Shown here one piece after another: positions 49,357 through 64,000 of a stretch of 64,000 bases of DNA (positions are counted from its first letter, which is position 1; every line of letters starts with the position of its first letter). Origin of the DNA: Urophycis tenuis. Lineage: Eukaryota; Chordata; Actinopteri; Gadiformes; Phycidae. The notes under the pieces were generated by a model. It saw nothing but the letters and a program-made list of their open reading frames with translations, was not told the DNA's origin and ran no database searches. Location: positions 6,133,149 to 6,197,148 of the forward strand of contig JAXIVH010000024.1 of assembly GCA_036785325.1 (NCBI GenBank), given 5' to 3'. Made by a program: the position numbers and the translations under genes.

Positions 49357-50557
49357 GGGGGTACCTGGGATGGTAGGGGGGTACCCTCTCTTGCCATATG
49401 CAAGGTGTGATGGAATAGTAGCCTTGATTTTTTGTCTATGTCATAAAAGTCACAAGAATAACAAACACATTTTAAATCAAATGAACATTCCCATATGACA
49501 AACTTTTGTTTAAATGAATTACAAGGGGAATCTTACTACCACATTTAACTTACCCTTCACACACGCCAATCAAGCTCTGCTCCAAACCTGATGAGGATAT
49601 ATCACAGAAAGAAGAGTCACTGGGCATGGACACAACAGGCCTGCAGGCGGCATTCCTGCACACGGTATGAAAGAACAGCACGGTCATTACCAGGAATAAC
49701 GCTCTTCTTCCCGAGCTCCACAAAGAGGGGGGCCCTGGACAGGGAGGTATCGATTATCTTGCCGTCCATCAGTTTACCCTGTCCAATAAAGAAACAGAAT
49801 GTTCAGCTTACTTACCTTTACACGAAGCCCAATGTTATCTGTTGAGAATGACTGGTCTAGCTATAACAAGTGACTGAGTCAAACTTTGGGTGGTAATGCC
49901 CGAGCGCCTGAGCTGTGCTGACGTGTTGCAGTCCAGCGTCATCTGGCACTTTATCCACCAGGACACAACTAGTCCGAGGGGCTAGAGGGCAAACAATGCG
50001 CTTCACTGCCTGGTGGAAATAGTTTCTGCCAATGCATTGTGTCTTAAACCAGTTTCAATGGGTCATTGCAAATGTCCATAATCCAGATGTTTTGCACGGT
50101 TCTAGCACACAGGCTACGTTGCCACATACACAACAATGAAAGCGTTCGTCGTCAGTCGACAGGTTTGGAAAGGGAGAACTTTGCGTATTCGTTATTCGTT
50201 TAGCTCAGCATAACGTTTTGATGTTCTGATAGAAGACAAAGTCGCGTTGTAATCCATCGTTCTCTTTCTTACCGTGTAGTGGATCTGCAGAGTGTCTCCC
50301 ATTGCTGAACGTACCGAGCAGGACTCAGGGTCCATCTGGGAACAAAGTTAAAACGTCCTCGGTGGGGTTTGAATGAATCGGCCACGGTTGAGAACATGCA
50401 CAAGTTCCTCCAGATGTTGCGGAGGGAAAAGGTTGTGTTTCCAAATACTACTTACCAATGTTTCAACCAACAATTCCTCGATTGCATTTTGTTCTTCTTG
50501 AGTTGACACGCAAGTAACGGTTGCAAGCAATACTAAGATGATCACCCCTGACTTCAT
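48164..50557 (-). CDS. fkbp11: FKBP11, ER membrane peptidyl-prolyl isomerase
   Basis: Six exons: 50456-50557, 50273-50335, 49691-49778, 49554-49587, 49365-49435, 48164-48372; 188 residues (human 201). A signal peptide (MKSGVIILVLLATVTCVST) is followed by a single FKBP domain (GDTLQIHYTGKLMDGKIIDT, VIPGLEQSLIGVCEGQKIKA, IPSHLAYGKRGYPPTIPG, LEFEVEVVSL), a transmembrane helix near residues 150-172, and a short lysine-rich cytosolic tail ending KKNKKK. The enzyme acts in the ER lumen of secretory cells and is a known XBP1 target in mammals. Exon 4 is only 34 nt, and the exon 5 donor is immediately followed by a long C-run. The gene is tail-to-tail with ccdc65 and head-to-head with arf3, as the human trio is adjacent. 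Confidence 0.94.
48402..48536. repeat. (GT)n imperfect microsatellite
   Basis: Interrupted GT repeat with TATGT and GCGT steps in the last fkbp11 intron. Frames across it are artefacts. Confidence 0.85.
48542..49295 (+). mobile_element. Possible solo LTR or retroelement fragment with internal spliced-looking duplication
   Basis: Intronic insertion, antisense to fkbp11. It begins TGTAATATCC and contains a late AATAAA (49201-49206) followed by a GC-richer tail, the usual order of an LTR U3-R-U5; a target-site duplication was not found. Blocks A (GCCCTTTTGTAATGATTCCC..., 48718-48746) and B (GAGTTGGAGGATTGTGTAAA..., 48988-49050) are separated by 241 bp that begin GT and end AG. At 49102-49194 A and B recur joined exactly at those borders, followed by block C at 49195. 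Family unknown. Confidence 0.45.
49299..49361. repeat. (GT)n plus poly-G next to the fkbp11 exon 5 donor
   Basis: A GT repeat followed by about 20 G. On the minus strand the exon 5 donor GTAC is followed directly by this C-run and then by (CA)n. Confidence 0.95.
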
Positions 50558-50624
50558 TTCGAAATCCTAACTTGTGGAAAACCTCGACCATAAAACTTCA
50601 ACGTCAATTCGGTAGTTGCAGCGA

Positions 50625-50915
50625 CCTCAGAGGGACGTGTGGACCAAGCACTCAAGTGGACCTCACAGAGGGACGTGTGGACCAAGGACTCCGGGCTCCA
50701 GTGGACCTCTGAGAGGGACGTGTGGACCAAGGACTCCGGGCTCCAGTGGACCTCTGAGAGGGACGTGTGGACCAAGGACTCCGGGCTCCAGTGGACCTCA
50801 CAGAGGGACGTGTGGACGTGTGGACCAAGCTCTCCAGTGGACCTCACAGAGGGACGTGTGGACCAAGCTCTCCAGTGGACCTCACAGAGTGACGCGTGGA
50901 CCAAGCACGCCGGGC
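50625..50915. repeat. ACGTGTGG minisatellite in the fkbp11 5' flank
   Basis: Seven to eight units of 36-46 bp with AGAGGGACGTGTGGACCAAG and CTCCAGTGGACCTC. Seven keep ACGTGTGG and one is ACGCGTGG. It begins about 75 bp upstream of the fkbp11 ATG. ORFs across it on both strands are artefacts. Confidence 0.93.
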
Positions 50916-51001
50916 ATGTGGCCGCAGGTAATGCTGATGTGTTGTTAGATCTCACTGATTACGGGTCCGACTGTGGACGTTAACCCAATACCTGAATCGC
51001 C

Positions 51002-51009
51002 TGACGTGA
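51002..51009 (+). promoter_or_regulatory. UPRE-like element upstream of fkbp11
   Basis: TGACGTGA matches the unfolded-protein response element consensus TGACGTG(G/A), about 450 bp upstream of the fkbp11 ATG. Eight bases can arise by chance; it is of interest because fkbp11 is a known UPR target. Confidence 0.35.
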
Positions 51010-53079
51010 CCAAGTCGAACAACTCACCAGCAGCACCCATAGGCTGTGGTGGGTAACCTCGCTCCCAGTTCTTGTCTCACCCATAGATATATGGTCTCAC
51101 CACTCAACGGCTGGAACGGTATGCTGCAAAGAGGCGTTGTTCGCGAGAGAGGGCGGAACCTCCGGTTACACGGCTTTAGCCGCTAGGGCAAAGAAGGATA
51201 GAATACGGATGATAATAATAAGGATATCCGTTTCCGTTGCATGTTTCGGTTAGCACTTTGTCAAATGATTCGTGAAAAAACCCTCCATATGTATTGTCCT
51301 TGTTGTCGTTGTATCATTGTGTTATTATTCTTGCTACGAGAATATTAACTGGCGTACACTGCTCAGGCAGTGAACGGAAGCTGGAAACACCGGGATAACG
51401 ATAAAACCCGGGATCCTCTGTCGTCCTTATGTGGCGGCTGGGAACGGAAACCCCACAGTTACCTTTGGTGGGCTCACCGGGGCGCTGTTGGTCCCGAAGA
51501 GAGCATGATCGACTGGGAGTATGGAGTTTGGATGTGTTCACATATTTCATAGGCACCGTCTGTAACACTGTGTGGGTCATTGACTCTATCCTAAAACTGA
51601 TTTTAAAAGTAATCAACTGTACTCAGGCGGAGGTGACATATAACAGCTGGTGGAGGCTGAGCTTAAGAACTAAATCATACATTATCATCATCCTGAAAAC
51701 CCTAATTTCAGAGTGTCGTCCTATTTGAAGCGTAACGTCAAACCTGAAGTTGCAGCACTAGATTAGAGTACTATAGAGAGCTCTACTCTACACTACTCTA
51801 CTCTACACTAGATTAGCGGGGGGAGCCATCGCGAGACTCACGGTGCAGCGCCGCCATCCTCCGCTGAACACCGAGATCTCACTGTATGCGGTTTCTGTCA
51901 GCCAAGGTAAGTGAGCATCATTGGAATACGGCTAAGGGTGCCTAAAGGCTAGCAGGAAGCGTCCAGGAGTCTACATGAGTCGGTCTGAGCTCTGTGGTGT
52001 GTCGAGGACCAGACCCTGGAGCACCTTACGGATGAGGTGCTGTCACGTAACGGGGTGCTCGCGCTGTCAACAGTGCTTGCGAATAAATCCTAGGGAGAGA
52101 TGGATGTGGACTGGTTCGCAGTTGATCACCTGATCAATTGATCCTCCTAAATATATTTACAGCCTATAATATTCACAATGCTATGGAGAATGCTTCTAAC
52201 TGGTACCATGTACCTGGTAAATGGTACCATGTACCTGCCTGTGAAGAGCAGGACCGGTTCTAGAGTTCACTGAGAACCGGGCAGGGCCTCTGAAACGACC
52301 ACCGTCCCCAGACCCTCCTCATCCTGAGTTTTTTAACACGGACCATGGAAAGCTCTTAAGGTGGGAGCAGGCCAAGGGTACCACATCTGGTAGGCTAACG
52401 GTTAATCTCCGTTTTAAATCGTTAATCGTTTTTAGAATTATTGAACCCCTCGTGATAAGGTATTCAACACTATCACCACGAGTGCAGCCTTTTTGGCCTA
52501 AATTTCATTTGCATAGTAGCCCTACTTATGTGTTTCAGAAAAGTATTCCGCGTGCATGGCATTTGTTGTATTTGAGCAATATAGATTAGCTTCAGTAGGA
52601 TAGTTTGCCTGTTCTCCGAGGGCTCTGAGCAGCTTGCTCTACAGCCTGGAGTCATGGCACAGACAGGACCCTCTGTGTCGCTCTCCGCTCTTTGGTGGTT
52701 TGGTAAATAAGTCATGTTTTGGTTTCACTCGTCTGTAGGGAAATTGCCCTTGATGCCGAGATGAGAATATGACTGTGAAGGTGTAAGATATAGGCTGTGT
52801 GACCCATAAACTTAATGAGGACATTGAGGAATATGGTCATATCCTTTTCAGCATTATACTGGTACATTATTTAAGAATAGTAACACCATTCATGTAGTAA
52901 CACATTCATGTAGTAACACCATTCATGTAGTAACACCATTCATGTAGTAACACATTCATGTAGTAACACCATTCATGTAGTAACACCATTCATGTAGTAA
53001 CACCATTCATGTAGTAACACATTCATGTCACCATATCTAGGCTCTGAGACTTCTAACTTGTTCTTGTTTGCCTCTTTAG
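51010..53079. other. Region between fkbp11 5' flank and arf3 coding start
   Basis: No coding exon found. It contains the inferred arf3 noncoding exon at 51.83-51.91 kb, arf3 intron 1, and a short (17/19-bp) repeat of CATTCATGTAGTAACAC at about 52885-53026 just before the coding exon. Confidence 0.5.
51826..51906 (+). other. Probable noncoding first exon of arf3
   Basis: GC-rich stretch (GCGAGACTCACGGTGCAGCG...) ending in a strong donor CAGCCAAG|GTAAGTGAG at 51906. Its position upstream of the arf3 coding exon, whose acceptor CTCTTTAG is at 53079, makes it the likely 5' UTR exon. The start is not defined. Confidence 0.45.
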
Positions 53080-53162
53080 TGCTCCTTCCCAACACGTCGC
53101 TTGGAGAAGCAGAACCCCAAAGTCATTTAGAAGTAGTATTTTGGAAGCACCTTGTGGAAATC

Positions 53163-54640
<1,478 letters not shown>

Positions 54641-57600
54641 AGGTCTGAACCAGCAGGGGGTCTCTGGGCCTGGAGTGGGGCCTGTGGAAAGTGAGGCTGG
54701 CTGTCAGAGAGGATGGGCAGCTTTCTACTTGTTTTCAGAGCTTTTGAGTTTTTTGCAGTTCTTATGGTAAGCAAAATATCACAGTTGTATTTCTTTCTGA
54801 AGTCAAACACTCACATCAAACACCATCACACAGGAACCACATTCTGGTTCCTGTGTCCACCTTGAGGGACCTTTCTTCTGATCTATGGCTGCTCTTCCTG
54901 CAGAACACTGCAGAACCTCCCAGTTCTTTTCAGAAGAGCCGTGGAACAATTCCATGCTATCTTAGTGTTGGTTGATCGTTTCTCCAGTGCTCATTATTTT
55001 GTGGGCGGTGATGCACTTTGGTACTCAGATGCACGTGTGAGTGTTTATTTCTGTGCGCTTATTAATATGCTTTTGGCAACTTATTCACGACTCCTCAGCC
55101 AAAGTCTGAATCATGCAGAGAACAAGCAGCGGCCGTGCTCCCTCAGTGCTCACCATGACCCCTGCCCTGCAGCTTCACATGGTTTGCTTCTCTAGGGACT
55201 TTGAAGGTGATATTAGTTTGCTCTTGGCTTCTTAGACATGTGCTTCATACATAGGACCTGTGTGTAACTATCAGGACAACCTTTGGTTGACCATAGTTGC
55301 TAACCATTGTGTTTAGTTGCTGTACACAGTTAGGCTGTCATGCAGAAGTCAGTAAGGTAAATGAAGTCATATATTTAAGATCTTATATGAAAACATTCAA
55401 GCAGATACACAAGGTACATGAATGCAGAGGTGACACACAATCCTGCACTCACTCACACCTCATGCTCACAAGCACATGCATACAAATTGGTGTGAATCCA
55501 GGTGTGAATCCAGCTGTTACGTATACGTCCTGATGTACATGTGGAGTCCAGCTGTTTCATTACATACACATGGATTCCAGCTGTTCCATTATGTATATGT
55601 CCTGATGCAAATGTGCCATCCATTTGTTTCATTACGTGTATGTCCTGATGTATATGTGGAGTCCAGCTGTTTCATTATGTGGTCAGTTTGGGTTCATTAT
55701 CCGTCCGGAATAACTTAACCGTCTTGACAGTTTATTACATGATTGAATGGTCATATATTTGATTAGTATATAAATGGTTGTTGAGATTTATTTGCCATTT
55801 TTTCAATTGTGCCTCTGTATGTAAAAAGCCAGCAGAAAGGAGACAGTACTGAGGTACTGCAGGGTTAACTGCTACACAAGAAACTCACCACTGAAGTCCA
55901 CCGGACATTGAGTCAACACTAAGACACTAATACCAGCATAACCACAGACCACTCGTTCAATGGAGATATTTATTTGTGTCCTAAAAGTACAGTAGATTGT
56001 ATAGAACACAACTTACTGTAAGCATACTATATACAGCTCACAAGCCACTCAATATGTGAATCAGCATCTGGTCTGGTGGGGATTGGGGTTTATCAATGTT
56101 TTTTTGCTGCCCTTCAAGGACTGGTTTGGTGGATAGAACCAATATGTCTTTCCTTGCGTCTTGTTTTGCAAAAAACGGTTAATCTATATTTGATTGTGGC
56201 AGCGTTGTTGTTTTTGGAGTGAACATATTAATGTAGAAGTGTATGTGGAACATGAGAATCCAAACAGGTCTTGATTCCTTCTGTACTGGTCAGTGTCCAC
56301 CAGCAGGTCAGGGTAGCCATGGTGACAAGGGGAGATGCTTCAGGATGCATGGACAATTATGTATTTGATGTAACAAAACAAAATCCTGCTGTGTTGAAAA
56401 ATAAACCAGTTTTCTTTATGGTTTGTTTTCATTGCTTGATGTGTAGGTGTGTACTATTGGTTGTTAGCCAGGCGTACAACTGACAGTCTGCTCTAGCAGT
56501 CTTTCACCACAAGATGGCAGGCTACTATATTATCCAACACAAATACTGAGGTAAAAATTAGGGTCAGTATTCAAATAACATGGACAACTTGTAGTAAATG
56601 TAAAGATAAATGTACTAATATTGTATAAAATACAAAAACTACTTATATGTCATTTTCATGCTTTTAACTGTGTTGTGTAGCCATGCCAGTAGGCCTATAC
56701 ATCACAGTTGAAGAACAGGTTGGCAAATAAGTGTTGAAATTGTCCATAGTGTCGTTAAATGTGTGGTCTGCTATTCACCCAGGGCATATCAAACTGGTGA
56801 TATTAGTTGTTAGGTTAGTCAAATATTAACCACTTCATTTTGGCACACTCAAATGGCATTGTCTGGAAATCAATTATTTATTTTATTTGGCAATGTGTTC
56901 ACTGGATCGAAGATATTCACTTACACTGCAGACCTAGGTTCTATAGATCTAGTTGAACCCTACACTGTAGACCTAGGTTCTATAGATCTAGTTGAACACT
57001 AGACCCAGGTTCTATAGATCTAGTAGAACCCTACACTGTAGACCCAGTTTCTATAGATCTAGTTGAACCCTACACTGTAGACCTAGGTTCCATAGGTCTA
57101 GCTAGGTCTGCTGGGGGTGTGGGTAAACGGGGTGTAGGGTTATGTAAGAGCAGGGGAAAACCGGGCCAGCTGGAAGGTCCAGTTTCATGAGGGCAGCCCG
57201 GCCGGTTCGTCCAGCTGCAGGCATGCTGTGTTGCTGCCACCGCGCTGAGAGACAAACAACAAGAGACAAAAGACAAAAACATGTTTTGTTATGCATCCAA
57301 CCAATAATTTGCCTCAGTTTGAAATTGGAACCCAAAGTTATTTTGTTTTCCAAAGACAACATGTGCTCTATCTCTCTGACTGTTCTCTCATCAAACAGAA
57401 CTATATGATTATTAGGCCTGTCGATTAGTTAGCTTCATGCTTCATGGTTCCATTTAGCTCATTAGTAAGCTATCGTTATCTGTTGTTGCCTAGTCGATTT
57501 ATTTAAGTATTAGGTTAGGATATGCAATGACTTCCTGTCTAACACTGTGTGAATGATCTTACTCTTGACTATACACATGCCAACTAAATGCAACCAAGAA

Positions 57601-58127
57601 CCTCACCTCATTCTACAGGCCTTATAATCATATCATAGGCCTACCGTTTGATGACAGAACAGAGAGATAAATAACACGTTGTCTGAGGAAAACAAAATCA
57701 GGAAACGGGTTCCTATTTCAAATAGCCCACATGTGTGGTTGTGTTTGTTCTTTTATCATACTTTGTTTGTCCAAAACGGATGAAAACTGAACAGCAGCGC
57801 GTCACACGCCACCACCCGTAGGAGAGCAGACGCTCGACTTGTGATTGGTTCCAAACAGCGCACCAATCAGAGTGAGCCGGAGTGATTTTACGCACGGTCA
57901 GAGAATACGCTATGGACTAGTACGCTTTCAGCACTGTCTCCAACTGTCTCCCTATGATATATATTAGAGCAAGGTTGGATTATCATATTGGAATATTGAA
58001 AATATGAAGAACATTTAAGAATTTGGACGATATGAACTCTCTCTGACCAAACGGAACCCATTGCCTTTCATCAAGACGAAGAACTCATGGTTGTACTTTG
58101 CGTAAAACCGCATTTCTTCGGATAAGA
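54641..58127. other. arf3 3' region and erbb3 upstream region
   Basis: No coding exon recognised. The first 1.8 kb could be arf3 3' UTR (AATAAA near 56400 is a candidate signal). 56930-57095 holds four copies of a 40-bp repeat containing GTAGACCTAGGTTCTATAGA. The stretch 57.8-58.1 kb is the likely erbb3 promoter and 5' UTR, with two CCAAT boxes, one inverted (ATTGGTT at about 57844) and one direct (CCAATCAG at about 57863). Confidence 0.5.
56930..57095. repeat. About 40-bp minisatellite
   Basis: Four imperfect copies of CTACACTGTAGACCTAGGTT, CTATAGATCTAGTTGAACC. The units are rich in small palindromes (CCTAGG, AGATCT, CTATAG). Confidence 0.85.

Positions 58128-64000
<5,873 letters not shown>

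Noticed and set aside
49135..49410. 91-residue ORF (MEDCVKGTLLKELLLYFD...) as a gene
   Set aside because: It overlaps the duplicated block of the intronic element and then runs into (GT)n and poly-G. Treated as part of a mobile element, not an independent gene.

Overview
The window is vertebrate nuclear DNA, almost certainly from a teleost fish. Ten protein-coding genes can be rebuilt exon by exon with GT-AG junctions, and nearly all are orthologues of genes on human 12q13. The DNA between and within them is crowded with di-nucleotide runs, poly-G tracts and minisatellites, a density most like that reported for cod-type (gadiform) genomes. The species guess is inference only. A run of exactly 200 N (1916-2115) is an assembly gap.

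Layout: 1-6.7 kb, no recognisable gene (microsatellites, gap). 6.7-10.3 kb, ankrd33-like ankyrin gene (+). 11.35-20.8 kb, acvr1b, type I activin receptor kinase (+), with a 4.2 kb minisatellite filling intron 4. 25.6-28.9 kb, prkag1, AMPK gamma subunit (-). 30.9-33.3 kb, a Rheb GTPase (-). 35.9-40.8 kb, ikzf4 (Eos) zinc-finger factor (+). 43.5-44.7 kb, rps26 (-). 45.7-48.0 kb, ccdc65/drc2, ciliary (+). 48.2-50.6 kb, fkbp11, ER prolyl isomerase (-). 53.2-54.6 kb, arf3 (+). 58.1 kb to the window end, first four coding exons of erbb3 (+, truncated by the window).

The genes are not an operon or pathway. They are three conserved synteny blocks brought together: ankrd33-acvr1b, prkag1-rheb and ccdc65-fkbp11-arf3, and ikzf4-rps26-erbb3, with the last block split by the ccdc65-fkbp11-arf3 cluster. 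Some functional links exist by chance or ancestry: AMPK gamma and Rheb act on opposite sides of mTORC1 control, and ActRIB and ErbB3 are both membrane receptors.

No new enzymatic system was found. The most unusual content is repeat biology. Minisatellites sit directly on splice junctions of several genes, sometimes duplicating the splice site itself. A 28-bp array shows higher-order block structure. A 1 kb array is almost purely alternating purine-pyrimidine. An intronic element in fkbp11 carries an internal duplication that looks as if it were copied from a spliced RNA.
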